Of a stretch of DNA of 64,000 nucleotides, positions 1 through 9,961 are shown in pieces (the first letter of the stretch is position 1; every line of letters starts with the position of its first letter). Position numbers and translations under genes: made by a program. The notes beneath the pieces were generated by a model. It had not been told where the DNA came from and searched no databases. It worked only from the letters and a program-made list of their open reading frames with translations. Origin of the DNA: DASUBN01 sp036000105 (GTDB lineage Bacteria > Pseudomonadota > Gammaproteobacteria > Natronospirales > REEB76); assembly GCA_036000105.1 (NCBI GenBank), contig DASYGE010000015.1:1-64000 (forward strand), read 5' to 3'.

Positions 1-8
1 GCTGACGT

Positions 9-932
9 ATGCCGCAGCTTGCGCTCAAGATAGACGTAGATACCCTGCGCGGCACGCTGGAAGGCGTGCCGCCGCTGGAGGCCATGCTGCAGAAACACAA
101 AGCTCAAGCCACGTTCCTGTTCAGCCTGGGGCCCGATAACACCGGCCGGGCCTTGCGCCGGGTGTTTCGCCCGGGTTTCCTCAAGAAAGCCTTCCGCACC
201 AACGTGGCGGGCAACTACGGCCTCAAGACCCTCATGTACGGCGTCCTCATCCCGGGGCCGGATATCGGTAAGAAGGGCGCCGCTGCCATGCGCGCCGTAC
301 GCGATGCCGGGTACGAAGTGGGTATCCATACCTGGGATCACATCCGCTGGCAGGATTTCGTGGCGCGCCGTGATGCCGCCTGGACCCGCCACGAGTTCGT
401 GCAGGCGGTGGAGCGCTTCCGAGAAGTCTTCGGCACTGAGCCCAAGACCTTCGGAGCCGCCGGCTGGCAGATGAACTTCGATGCCTTCGAGCTGGAGCAT
501 GAGTTCCACCTGCGTTACGCCAGCGACACCCGCGGCAGCCATCCCTTCCTGCCGGAGATGCGCGGCCGCGTGTTCAGCGTGCCCCAGATCCCCACCACGC
601 TGCCGACCCTCGACGAACTGGTGGGCGTCAACGGCGTCACCGTGGAAAACGTGGCCGAACACTTACTGAAACTCACCGAGAAGAATCCGCCAGAGCACGG
701 TCATGTGTACACCTTGCACGCAGAGCTGGAAGGCATGGCCCTAAGCCCGGTGTTCGAGAAGTTACTCAGCGGCTGGCGTGCCCAAGGCTATGAGCTGATC
801 GCGACCGAGACTATCGCCGCCGGGCTCGATCGCAAGACCTTACCGATGCACACCGTGGTCATGGGCGAGTTGCCCGGCCGCTCCGGCACGCTGGCCTTGC
901 AAGCCACGGCCTGCGAACCCCGTACGGTATAA
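9..932 (+). CDS. arnD: ArnD-like polysaccharide deacetylase (undecaprenyl-phosphate formyl-Ara4N deformylase)
   Basis: ArnD removes the formyl group from undecaprenyl-phosphate 4-formamido-arabinose at the inner membrane, the step before Ara4N is added to lipid A (polymyxin resistance). The 307-residue product is close to the E. coli length (about 296) and aligns with it by eye. It has the NodB-type start KIDVDT with the metal-binding aspartate near residue 9, the GPDN segment, a zinc motif HTWDHIRW, FHLRYASDTRG and YTLHAELEG near the C-terminus. The TGA at positions 3-5 is probably the stop of an upstream gene, so an arn operon may lie just outside the window. icd follows after 42 bases. Confidence 0.85.
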   Translation: MPQLALKIDVDTLRGTLEGVPPLEAMLQKHKAQATFLFSLGPDNTGRALRRVFRPGFLKKAFRTNVAGNYGLKTLMYGVLIPGPDIGKKGAAAMRAVRDAGYEVGIHTWDHIRWQDFVARRDAAWTRHEFVQAVERFREVFGTEPKTFGAAGWQMNFDAFELEHEFHLRYASDTRGSHPFLPEMRGRVFSVPQIPTTLPTLDELVGVNGVTVENVAEHLLKLTEKNPPEHGHVYTLHAELEGMALSPVFEKLLSGWRAQGYELIATETIAAGLDRKTLPMHTVVMGELPGRSGTLALQATACEPRTV

Positions 933-933
933 T
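928..933 (+). promoter_or_regulatory. candidate icd promoter -10 element
   Basis: A perfect TATAAT overlaps the arnD stop codon and lies 41 bases before the icd ATG. No good -35 hexamer is visible at 16-18 bases upstream, so the call rests on the -10 alone. Confidence 0.35.
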
Positions 934-974
934 CCCGCGCCTTCGACCCCCACACTTTCGCCCAGAGGAATGCC

Positions 975-2216
<1,242 letters not shown>

Positions 2217-2242
2217 GGCTTAAGCGCTGGATGTGGTGAAAT

Positions 2243-2270
2243 AAGATGGCGGCCTTGATGGCCGCCGTCT
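2243..2270 (+). terminator. hairpin after icd, likely terminator
   Basis: A stem of about 12 pairs, built on GGCGGCC and GGCCGCC around a TTGAT loop and extended by AAGA/TCTT, lies 26 bases after the icd stop. The tail (TCTTCGTCT) is only moderately T-rich. Confidence 0.6.
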
Positions 2271-2294
2271 TCGTCTCGGGACAGTGGAGGAACC

Positions 2295-3215
2295 ATGGCC
2301 AAGGGCACCCATGACTATTTAGACGATCCGCGCAATGCTGCCATCCAGGTGAGCGTCAACGGCAAGCTCTATCCACGCCCGGAAGCCAAGGTCTCGGTGT
2401 TCGACAGCGGCTTCATTCTGGGTGATGGCGTCTGGGAGGGCTTGCGCGTCCACGATGGCGGCCTACCGTTCCTGGACCTGCATCTCGACCGGCTCTATGA
2501 AGGCGCCAAGACCATCGACATGGACATCGGCCTCAGCCGGGAGGCTCTGGTGGGGCAGATCCTAGCGGTGCTGCGCGCCAACAAGATGCGCGGGGGCGTG
2601 CACATCCGTCTCATGGTCACCCGCGGGCTCAAGGCCACGCCTTACCAGGACCCGCGCGTGACCATCGGCCCCGCGACCGTGGTCATCATCCCCGAGTACA
2701 AGCAACCGCTACCCAAGACCGTGGAGCAGGGCATACGCCTGTTCACAGTGCACGTGCGTCGCACGTCGCCGGATACCCTGGACCCGAAACTCAACAGCCA
2801 TTCCAAGCTGAACGACATCATGGCCTGCATCCAGGCGGCGAAGGCCGGTTGCGACGAAGCCCTGATGCTGGACCCCCACGGCTTCGTGGCCACCTGCAAC
2901 TCCACCCATTTCTTCATCGTGCGCAAAGGCGAGGTGTGGACCTCGTCGGGCAAGTACTGCTTGGGCGGCATCACCCGCGCCAACGTGTTGCGCGTCTGCA
3001 GGGAGCAGGACATCCCGGCTTTCGAGAAGGACTTCAGCCTCACGGATGTCTATGGCGCCGAAGAAGCCTTCGTCACCGGCACTTTCGCGGGCTTGGTGCC
3101 GGTCACGGAAGTGGATGGCCGGTCCATCGGACCGCGCGGCCCTGTGGTGCAGCGCCTGCAGGGGTTATATATGGAACTCGTGCAGCGCGAGAGCGCCAAG
3201 GGCGTGAGGGTATGA
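2295..3215 (+). CDS. class IV aminotransferase, branched-chain aminotransferase (IlvE-like) family
   Basis: PLP-dependent fold-type IV enzyme of 306 residues. It has the BCAT-like N-terminal pattern (SVFDSGFILGDGVWEGLRV), a candidate Schiff-base lysine at residue 171 (HSKLND), the conserved DEALMLDPHGFVATCNSTHFFIV block and GGITRANVLRVC for phosphate binding. This supports a branched-chain or D-amino-acid-type transaminase, but the substrate is not settled: the TCNSTHFF stretch replaces the common EGxxxNLF. A GGAGG ribosome site precedes the ATG. The stop overlaps the next start by ATGA, so it is probably translated together with the sulfotransferase-like gene, which suggests a dedicated amino-acid-derived pathway rather than general isoleucine-leucine-valine synthesis. 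Confidence 0.8.
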   Translation: MAKGTHDYLDDPRNAAIQVSVNGKLYPRPEAKVSVFDSGFILGDGVWEGLRVHDGGLPFLDLHLDRLYEGAKTIDMDIGLSREALVGQILAVLRANKMRGGVHIRLMVTRGLKATPYQDPRVTIGPATVVIIPEYKQPLPKTVEQGIRLFTVHVRRTSPDTLDPKLNSHSKLNDIMACIQAAKAGCDEALMLDPHGFVATCNSTHFFIVRKGEVWTSSGKYCLGGITRANVLRVCREQDIPAFEKDFSLTDVYGAEEAFVTGTFAGLVPVTEVDGRSIGPRGPVVQRLQGLYMELVQRESAKGVRV

Positions 3216-3949
3216 CATCCGGCTTGCGCGTCGCCATGTGGTCCGGCCCGCGCAACATCTCCACCGCCATGATGCGTGCCTGGGAGAACCGGGCGGACAC
3301 TGCGGTGGTGGATGAGCCTCTCTACGCCCATTACCTGCAGAAGACCGGCGTGGATCACCCGGGCCGTGAGGAAGTCATGGCCTCCCAGCCCACCGACTGG
3401 CGGATGGTGGCTGAGACTCTCACGGGCCCGATCCCCGGCGGCAAGCCCGTCTGGTACCAGAAGCACATGACCCAGCACGTGCTCGCCTACATGCCTCTCG
3501 ATTGGATGGATGGGCTCAGCAACTGCTTCCTCATCCGGCGCCCCGAAGAGGTGGTGGCATCCTTCACCGTACAGCGGCCCGACGCGGCCCCCTGGGAACT
3601 CGGCTTCGAGCAGCAGGCGCGCATCTTCGAGCATGTCTGTGACCGGCTCGGCAGCGTGCCGCCGGTGATAGACGCGGAAGACGTGCTCAAGGATCCTGCC
3701 GCCGTATTGTCCCTGTTGTGCGCGCGGCTCGGCATCGCGTTCAGCGAGCGCATGCTGCACTGGCCCGCCGGGCCCCGGGGCAGCGACGGTGTCTGGGCGC
3801 CGTACTGGTACCACGCAGTGGAGCGTTCCACCGGCTTCGAGCCCTATCAACCCCGGGAGCTCCGGCTCGACCCGTTCCAACTGCGGCTGGCCGAATACTG
3901 TCGACCCTACTATGAGCGGCTTGCTACGCATCACCTGGAAGCGATTTGA
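3212..3949 (+). CDS. sulfotransferase-like P-loop protein
   Basis: A 245-residue protein starting with a sulfotransferase-type 5'-phosphosulfate loop (RVAMWSGPRNISTAMMRAW, residues 6-24) and a later FLIRRPEEVVASF segment typical of the PAPS 3'-phosphate-binding strand and helix. The start is the ATG overlapping the TGA of the aminotransferase (ATGA). A longer open frame reaching back to 2849 only reads through the neighbour out of frame. The family transfers sulfate from PAPS to small molecules, but some members of this short bacterial group have no proven activity. No signal peptide is seen, so it is likely cytoplasmic. Its acceptor may be the product or substrate of the coupled aminotransferase (inference). 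Confidence 0.75.
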   Translation: MTSGLRVAMWSGPRNISTAMMRAWENRADTAVVDEPLYAHYLQKTGVDHPGREEVMASQPTDWRMVAETLTGPIPGGKPVWYQKHMTQHVLAYMPLDWMDGLSNCFLIRRPEEVVASFTVQRPDAAPWELGFEQQARIFEHVCDRLGSVPPVIDAEDVLKDPAAVLSLLCARLGIAFSERMLHWPAGPRGSDGVWAPYWYHAVERSTGFEPYQPRELRLDPFQLRLAEYCRPYYERLATHHLEAI

Positions 3950-4037
3950 CAAGGGGCTGTTGCAACTCACTGGGCCGGCGTATAGAAATGAATCAGGCTT
4001 GTTTCGGAACATACTCGGTCTGGTGAGCTACAGGGCA

Positions 4038-4061
4038 GCTATAACTAACACCAGTTATAGC
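4038..4061. repeat. inverted repeat upstream of the secreted esterase
   Basis: GCTATAACT and AGTTATAGC form a perfect 9-base inverted repeat around a 6-base spacer, ending 21 bases before the ATG at 4083. It could be an operator or an mRNA hairpin next to the ribosome site. No T-tract follows, so it is not an obvious terminator. Confidence 0.55.
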
Positions 4062-4082
4062 CAGCTTCGTAGAGGGTGTTCC

Positions 4083-5183
4083 ATGCAATATCATGAAATC
4101 AACGCCATCCGTCCAGCATTCACTGCTCTACTACTAGTATTGGGCCTCATGTGCTTGCCTGCTGCCAACGCGGATGCACCGCGCACCGGTGAGTTCACCA
4201 CGTCTTTCACCGAGATCACGCCGCTGGCCGAGGCCCGGGAGGTGGCGCAGCGCCTGCTGCACCGCATCGTCTATGACCAACAGCTTGTCCAGGGAACGCT
4301 ACCCAGCGGCCAGACCATCGTACCTGCGGACGAGACTTGGAAAGTGTATGTACCCGAGAGCTATACCGGCAGCGAACCCTATGGCGTATTCGTCTGGGTC
4401 TCGCCGTCCGACGATGGCGGAGCAGATTACGGCTGGGAGCATCTGCTGCGTGATCATAAGCTCATCTATGTGGGTGCCAACAAGTCCGGTAATGACCAAG
4501 GTGTCATGAATAGGCGTGTGCCATTAGCGCTCACTGGTCTCGTCGGCATCATGGCGACCTACAAGGTCGATTCAGCACGGGTCTATATCGGTGGTTTCTC
4601 TGGAGGCGGCGTCACTGCAAGCCGCATAGCTGCGGCCTACTCGGACATATTTACCGGTGCATTGTTCGTCTCCACCAGCGAAGGGATAGGTAGCAGCGAT
4701 ACACCGGTGCCTCCTGCGGAGCGTTATGCGCTCATGCAGAGCCGCGGGCGTTACGTGTTTACCAACGGCACTGAGGAGACTACGAACCAGGTCATGAATG
4801 CCCGCAGCGTGGACGAATACAAGTCGCTGTGCGTGCTGCGTGTGGAGTATATCCACATCCCCGATGCCACCCATGCCAACCTGGAGCCACGGATGTTCGC
4901 CCGTGCACTCAAGTACCTGGACTCTCCGCCATCGGTGGATCCGTCCGACCAGGCGGATTGTGAGACCAAGCTCCAGGCGCGCCGTGCGACGGCCATAGCT
5001 TCGGTGAAGCAGGCCCTGGCCGATGGCGACAAATCCAAGGCCCATGACCGGTTACTGGATCTGCACGAGGCCTTCGGCCCGCTGGCAGAACCGGAGATAT
5101 CCCAGTTGGCTGGCTGCCTGAACGGCTCTACCGTCTCTGCCGATTGCCTGCCGGTCCTTAAACCCCCGAACGGGGGTGCATAG
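4083..5183 (+). CDS. secreted alpha/beta-hydrolase (esterase or depolymerase-like)
   Basis: 366 residues with a signal peptide (hydrophobic core at 12-25, cleavage likely near AANA-DAP at 30/31). An alpha/beta-hydrolase nucleophile elbow GFSGGG places the serine at 173, and IPDATHANLEP offers the catalytic histidine at 264. The region WKVYVPESY with GVFVWVSPSDDG recalls the oxyanion strand of PHB-depolymerase or feruloyl-esterase-like enzymes. The last 80 residues form a helical tail with pairs of cysteines. The chosen start follows GAGGGTG; an open frame runs upstream to 3789 but overlaps the sulfotransferase gene. Substrate is unknown. A hairpin of C5/G5 overlaps the stop. Confidence 0.65.
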   Translation: MQYHEINAIRPAFTALLLVLGLMCLPAANADAPRTGEFTTSFTEITPLAEAREVAQRLLHRIVYDQQLVQGTLPSGQTIVPADETWKVYVPESYTGSEPYGVFVWVSPSDDGGADYGWEHLLRDHKLIYVGANKSGNDQGVMNRRVPLALTGLVGIMATYKVDSARVYIGGFSGGGVTASRIAAAYSDIFTGALFVSTSEGIGSSDTPVPPAERYALMQSRGRYVFTNGTEETTNQVMNARSVDEYKSLCVLRVEYIHIPDATHANLEPRMFARALKYLDSPPSVDPSDQADCETKLQARRATAIASVKQALADGDKSKAHDRLLDLHEAFGPLAEPEISQLAGCLNGSTVSADCLPVLKPPNGGA

Positions 5184-5234
5184 CTCTACACACCGCTTTC
5201 GGGCAGGGCAGGGGCATTTCCCGGGCCGATTCAG

Positions 5235-5240
5235 TAAAAT
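5235..5240 (+). promoter_or_regulatory. candidate putA promoter -10 element
   Basis: TAAAAT lies 50 bases before the putA ATG in an otherwise GC-rich spacer. No clear -35 is visible. A GC-rich inverted repeat (CCGCGGG/CCGCGG) follows in the leader. Confidence 0.3.
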
Positions 5241-5290
5241 AAGGGGCTTTTCCGCGGGACCCCGCGGCCCCGTCTTCCCCCGGAGTGTGC

Positions 5291-8200
5291 ATGTCTCAGC
5301 CCGCTGAATCGATGATCGTCTCTAATCCGCAATTCGTGTTCCCCGGCCTGGCCCCGGCCCTGAAGCCGTTGCGCGCCGCCATCAACGAACTCTTCCTGGC
5401 GGACGAGACCCGCTGCGTCGAGGCCCTGCTCCAGGAAGCACGCCTGGACGAGGCCGCGCGCCGCCGTATCCAGACCCGCGCCGCAGGGCTAGTCGAGACC
5501 GTGCGCAAGAACCGCAGCACCAAGGGCGGCATCGAGGAATTCCTGCGCCAGTACGACCTGTCCTCCCAGGAGGGCATGGTGCTCATGTGTCTCGCCGAGG
5601 CGCTCCTGCGCATCCCCGATGCGGATACCGCCGACAAGCTCATCCGCGACAAGATCGTCACCGGCAACTGGCAGGAGCACCTTGGGGCGAGCCCCTCGCT
5701 GTTCGTGAACGCCTCCACCTGGGGACTCATGCTCACCGGCAAGCTCATCGAACTCGACCAGGCCGCCGAGAAGAACCTCTCCACGTACATGGCCAAGCTG
5801 GCGACACGGGTCGGCGAGCCGGTGATCCGCACCGCCTTCCGCCAGGCTATGCGCATCATGGGCCACCAGTTCGTCATGGGCCGCAGCATCGAAGAGGCCC
5901 TGAAGCGCGCCAAGAGCGAGGAGCATGCGAAGTTCCGCCACTCCTACGACATGCTGGGCGAAGCGGCCTTGACCGCCAAGGACGCAGAGCGTTACTTCCA
6001 GGCCTACAGCACTGCCATCGACGCCATCGGCGCCACGGTGGAGAAGGGTGCCAGCGTATTCTCCGCCCCCAGCATCTCCGTGAAACTCTCGGCCCTGCAT
6101 CCGCGCTATGAACTCGCCCAGCATGAGCGGGTCATGAGCGAACTCACGCCCAAGCTCATCGCCCTGGCGGAGCGCGCCAAGCGCTACGGCATGGGTCTCA
6201 CGGTGGACGCCGAAGAGAGCGAGCGCCTCGATCTTTCCCTCGACGTGATCGAAGCGGTGTACCGCTCGCCGACGCTTGCCGGTTGGGAAGGCTTCGGTCT
6301 CGCGGTGCAGGCCTATCAGAAGCGCGCGGCCCGGGTCATCGACTGGCTGATCTCCTTGGCGAAGGACGGCAAGCGCCGCATCCCCGTGCGCCTCGTGAAG
6401 GGTGCGTACTGGGACAGCGAAGTGAAGCGCGCCCAGGAGCGTGGCTTGCCGGGTTACCCGGTGTTCACCCGCAAGATCAATACCGATGTCTCCTATCTCG
6501 CCTGCGCCCGCAAGATGCTGGCGAACCGCGCTGTGCTCTATCCCATGTTCGCCACCCACAACGCCCAGACCCTGTCCTGTGTGCTGGAGATGGCCGGCCA
6601 GGATCTCGACTTCGAGTTTCAGCGCCTGCACGGCATGGGCGAGGAGTTGTACGGCGAAGTGGTGGGTCCGGACAAGCTGAAGCTCAACTGTCGGGTGTAT
6701 GCCCCCGTGGGCAGTCATGAAGATCTGCTGCCGTATCTCGTGCGCAGGCTCCTGGAAAACGGCGCCAACACTTCCTTCGTGAACCGCATCATCGACGAGA
6801 AGGTTCCGGTGGCCAGCATCGTCGCTGACCCGGCGACGGAAGTGGAAGCCCTGACCGTCAAGCCCCATCCGCGCATCCCGCTGCCGGCGGACATCTACGG
6901 CAGCACCCGCAAGAACTCCCGGGGTGTGAACCTGGCGGACGAAGCGCGTCTCGCTGCGCTCGCCAAGGACATGCAGGTGGCCTTCAAACGCGAATGGAGC
7001 GCCGCACCCATCGTGGGCGGCAAGGTGCTCGCCGGTGCCGAGAAGCCTTCCCTGAATCCCGTGGATAACCGCGAGACCGTGGGCATGATCCATGTAGCGG
7101 ATGCCGACACTATCCGCCAAGCGGTGGACGTGGCGGTGGCGGCCCAGCCAGCCTGGGACATGACGCCCGCGGCCGAGCGTGCGCGCATCCTGTGCAAGGC
7201 AGCGGATCTGTTTGAAACCCATACGGCCGAGCTGATGGCGCTGTGCGTGCGTGAAGCCGGCAAATCCATCCCCGACGCTGTTTCGGAAGTGCGGGAAGCG
7301 GTGGATTATCTGCGCTATTACGCGGAGCGGGCTGTGGAAGATTTCGGCAAGCCTCTGCGCATGCCGGGCCCCACCGGTGAATCCAACGAGCTGTGGCTGC
7401 AGGGCCGCGGCGTATTCGTCTGCATCTCGCCGTGGAATTTCCCGCTCGCCATCTTCACCGGCCAGATCGCTGCGGCCCTGGCCGCGGGCAACGCGGTCTT
7501 GACCAAGCCTGCGGAGCAGACCTCCCTCATCGGCGCCCAAGCGGTCAGGCTCATGCACGAGGCCGGCGTACCCGGCGGCGTGCTGAACTTCATCCCGGGC
7601 AAGGGTTCCGTGGTGGGCCAGCATGCGGTGGCGGATCCGCGCATCGCGGGCGTCGCCTTCACGGGTTCCACCGAGACCGCCAAGACCATCCACCAGACCC
7701 TCGCCAACCGCGACGGCATCATCCCCGCGCTCATCGCTGAGACCGGCGGCCAGAACTGCATGCTGGTGGATTCCTCGGCGTTGCCGGAGCAGGTGGTCAT
7801 GGACGTGGTGGCGAGCTCGTTCAACAGCGCCGGCCAGCGCTGCTCCGCCTTGCGCGTGCTGTTCGTGCAGGAAGAGATCGCCGACCGGGTCATCGAAGTG
7901 TTGGCGGGCTACATGGATGAGCTGAAGATAGACGATCCCGCCTGGCTCTCCACCGACGTGGGCCCGGTCATCGACAAGGCCGCCAAGAAATCCCTGGACG
8001 ACCATAAGACCTGGATCAAGACTCAAGGCCGGGTCATACGCGAGCTCGAGATCCCCGAGGCTCTCGCCCATGGCACCTATGTGGCACCCATGGCCGTGGA
8101 GCTGCCGAACCTGGACATCCTCAAGCAGGAAGTCTTCGGTCCGGTGCTGCATGTGATCCGTTTCAAGGCCTCGGAACTGGATGCAGCCATCGACAGCATC

Positions 8201-8482
8201 AACCGCACCGGCTTCGGGCTCACCCTCGGAGTGCACACGCGCATAGACAGCCAGGCCCAGTACATCCAGCGCCGCATCCGCGTGGGCAACGTCTATATCA
8301 ACCGCAACATGATCGGTGCGGTGGTGGGCGTGCAACCCTTCGGCGGCCAGGGCCTGTCCGGCACCGGCCCCAAGGCCGGCGGACCGCATTATATGCACCG
8401 CTTCGCCACCGAGCGCACCGTCACCATCAACACCGCAGCGGTGGGCGGTAACGCCAGCCTCCTGTCCCTGAAGGACGACTGA
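5291..8482 (+). CDS. putA: bifunctional proline dehydrogenase / delta-1-pyrroline-5-carboxylate dehydrogenase
   Basis: Oxidises proline to glutamate in two channelled steps, passing electrons to FAD/quinone and then NAD. The protein is 1063 residues from the ATG at 5291; a GTG two codons upstream is a poorer start, since GGAG sits 5 bases before the ATG. The proline dehydrogenase barrel covers about 130-490 (VKLSALHPRYE, LVKGAYWDSEVKRAQ, LENGANTSFVNRI). The aldehyde dehydrogenase half follows, with SPWNFPLAIF, the catalytic glutamate 817 (ETGGQNCM) and cysteine 851 (SAGQRCSALRV). There is no N-terminal ribbon-helix-helix DNA-binding domain as in the 1320-residue E. coli PutA, so it should not repress its own gene. 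sdaA follows after 8 bases. Confidence 0.96.
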   Translation: MSQPAESMIVSNPQFVFPGLAPALKPLRAAINELFLADETRCVEALLQEARLDEAARRRIQTRAAGLVETVRKNRSTKGGIEEFLRQYDLSSQEGMVLMCLAEALLRIPDADTADKLIRDKIVTGNWQEHLGASPSLFVNASTWGLMLTGKLIELDQAAEKNLSTYMAKLATRVGEPVIRTAFRQAMRIMGHQFVMGRSIEEALKRAKSEEHAKFRHSYDMLGEAALTAKDAERYFQAYSTAIDAIGATVEKGASVFSAPSISVKLSALHPRYELAQHERVMSELTPKLIALAERAKRYGMGLTVDAEESERLDLSLDVIEAVYRSPTLAGWEGFGLAVQAYQKRAARVIDWLISLAKDGKRRIPVRLVKGAYWDSEVKRAQERGLPGYPVFTRKINTDVSYLACARKMLANRAVLYPMFATHNAQTLSCVLEMAGQDLDFEFQRLHGMGEELYGEVVGPDKLKLNCRVYAPVGSHEDLLPYLVRRLLENGANTSFVNRIIDEKVPVASIVADPATEVEALTVKPHPRIPLPADIYGSTRKNSRGVNLADEARLAALAKDMQVAFKREWSAAPIVGGKVLAGAEKPSLNPVDNRETVGMIHVADADTIRQAVDVAVAAQPAWDMTPAAERARILCKAADLFETHTAELMALCVREAGKSIPDAVSEVREAVDYLRYYAERAVEDFGKPLRMPGPTGESNELWLQGRGVFVCISPWNFPLAIFTGQIAAALAAGNAVLTKPAEQTSLIGAQAVRLMHEAGVPGGVLNFIPGKGSVVGQHAVADPRIAGVAFTGSTETAKTIHQTLANRDGIIPALIAETGGQNCMLVDSSALPEQVVMDVVASSFNSAGQRCSALRVLFVQEEIADRVIEVLAGYMDELKIDDPAWLSTDVGPVIDKAAKKSLDDHKTWIKTQGRVIRELEIPEALAHGTYVAPMAVELPNLDILKQEVFGPVLHVIRFKASELDAAIDSINRTGFGLTLGVHTRIDSQAQYIQRRIRVGNVYINRNMIGAVVGVQPFGGQGLSGTGPKAGGPHYMHRFATERTVTINTAAVGGNASLLSLKDD

Positions 8483-8490
8483 GTACCCCG

Positions 8491-9858
8491 ATGACCGCCG
8501 TCAGCGTCTTCGACATCTTCAAGATCGGCGTGGGGCCTTCCAGTTCCCACACCGTGGGACCCATGCGTGCGGCCCGCCAGTTCCTCCTGGATCTGGAACA
8601 GAAGGGCCTGTTCGATCGTACGGCCCAGGTGGCGGTGCAGCTCTACGGGTCGCTGGCGCTCACGGGCAAGGGCCATGGCACCGACCGGGCGGTACTGCTG
8701 GGCCTCGAAGGCGACACGCCTGACGGCATCGATCCGGATTCCATTGAAGCCCGCCTGAAGCACATCCGCGCCACGCACCGCATCAAGCTCCTCAGCAAGC
8801 GTGAGATCGCCTTCGACGAAGCTCTCGATCTTCTCATGCATCGGGATCAGGTGCTGCCTAAGCATTCCAACGGGATGCGCTTCACTGCATTGGATCAGGC
8901 CAAGCAGGTGCTGCTCTCCGAAGACTTCTATTCCATCGGCGGTGGATTCATCATCCGCGGCGATGAAGGGCAGGGGACCGCGGCGGCCGAGGTGAAGCTT
9001 CCCTATCCGTTCACGTCCGGTGACGAACTCTTGGCACAATGCGCCAAGCATAAGCTCAGCATCCCAGAACTCATGCTGGCCAACGAGAAGAGCTGGCGAA
9101 GTGAAGAAGACACCCGCCAGGGTCTGCTCAAGATCTGGCAAGTGATGCAAGCCTGCGTGGCCCGCGGCACCCGTGAGACCGGCGAGCTCCCCGGCGGCTT
9201 GCATGTGCAGCGCCGCGCGCCGGTGCTGCACGCGCGCATGAGCCAGCAGAAGAAGAGCACCGCGCTCGATGCCATGGACTGGGTGAACCTCTGGGCGCTC
9301 GCGGTGAACGAAGAGAACGCCGCCGGTGGACGGGTGGTGACCGCGCCCACCAACGGTGCCGCCGGCATCATCCCCGCGGTGATGCACTATTACATGCGTT
9401 TCGTGGAAGACGCCGACGAGGAAGGCATCCTGCGTTTCCTGTTGACCGCTGCCGCCATCGGCATCCTCTACAAGCGCAATGCGTCCATCTCCGGCGCCGA
9501 GATGGGCTGCCAGGGAGAAGTGGGCGTGGCCTGCTCCATGGCCGCGGGTGGCATCGTATCAGCCATGCAGGGCAGCGATGCCCAGATCGAGAACGCCGCG
9601 GAGATCGGCATGGAGCACAACCTGGGCCTCACCTGCGATCCGGTGGGTGGCCTGGTGCAGATCCCCTGCATCGAACGCAACGCCATGGGTTCGGTCAAAG
9701 CCATCAACGCTGCGCGGCTCGCCATGCACGGTGACGGTCAGCATCGGGTCTCTCTGGACCAGGTGATTGCTACCATGCGTCAGACCGGTCTCGATATGCG
9801 CAGCATTTACAAGGAAACTTCCCTCGGCGGCCTGGCGGTGAACGTCCCCGAGTGCTGA
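8491..9858 (+). CDS. sdaA: L-serine ammonia-lyase, single-chain iron-sulfur type
   Basis: Deaminates L-serine to pyruvate and ammonia with a [4Fe-4S] cluster. The 455-residue protein has the family N-terminus VFDIFKIGVGPSSSHTVGPM, the alpha-domain signature APTNGAAGIIPAV, and the cluster-ligand region with GCQGEVGVACSMAAGG and LTCDPVGGLVQIPCIERNAMG. Length and arrangement match the E. coli SdaA/SdaB single-chain enzymes. It begins 8 bases after putA and is probably cotranscribed, giving a unit that turns proline and serine into central metabolites. A 7-bp hairpin lies about 30 bases downstream. Confidence 0.95.
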   Translation: MTAVSVFDIFKIGVGPSSSHTVGPMRAARQFLLDLEQKGLFDRTAQVAVQLYGSLALTGKGHGTDRAVLLGLEGDTPDGIDPDSIEARLKHIRATHRIKLLSKREIAFDEALDLLMHRDQVLPKHSNGMRFTALDQAKQVLLSEDFYSIGGGFIIRGDEGQGTAAAEVKLPYPFTSGDELLAQCAKHKLSIPELMLANEKSWRSEEDTRQGLLKIWQVMQACVARGTRETGELPGGLHVQRRAPVLHARMSQQKKSTALDAMDWVNLWALAVNEENAAGGRVVTAPTNGAAGIIPAVMHYYMRFVEDADEEGILRFLLTAAAIGILYKRNASISGAEMGCQGEVGVACSMAAGGIVSAMQGSDAQIENAAEIGMEHNLGLTCDPVGGLVQIPCIERNAMGSVKAINAARLAMHGDGQHRVSLDQVIATMRQTGLDMRSIYKETSLGGLAVNVPEC

Positions 9859-9887
9859 ACTCGGACTTGCCTAAAATTCGCTCATTC

Positions 9888-9905
9888 TTGGGACAGTAGT
9901 CCCAA
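9888..9905. repeat. short perfect hairpin between sdaA and the GGDEF-EAL gene
   Basis: TTGGGAC-AGTA-GTCCCAA forms a 7-bp stem with a 4-base loop, 29 bases after the sdaA stop. No T-run follows, so it may be a weak terminator, mRNA-stabilising hairpin or protein site. Confidence 0.45.
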
Positions 9906-9961
9906 CCCCGGCTGATATGTTAAAACCGGTGTTGTCTCGCTGATAGTAAGGGAGCCCCGGG

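Noticed and set aside
2849..3211. N-terminal extension of the sulfotransferase-like gene
   Set aside because: It overlaps the aminotransferase gene in another frame, is Arg/Pro-rich shadow sequence, and the ATGA overlap gives a natural start.
5489..8398. 969-codon open frame antisense to putA
   Set aside because: It mirrors putA codons in a GC-rich genome; the translation is rich in His, Gly and Val with no known motif, while putA is certain on the other strand.
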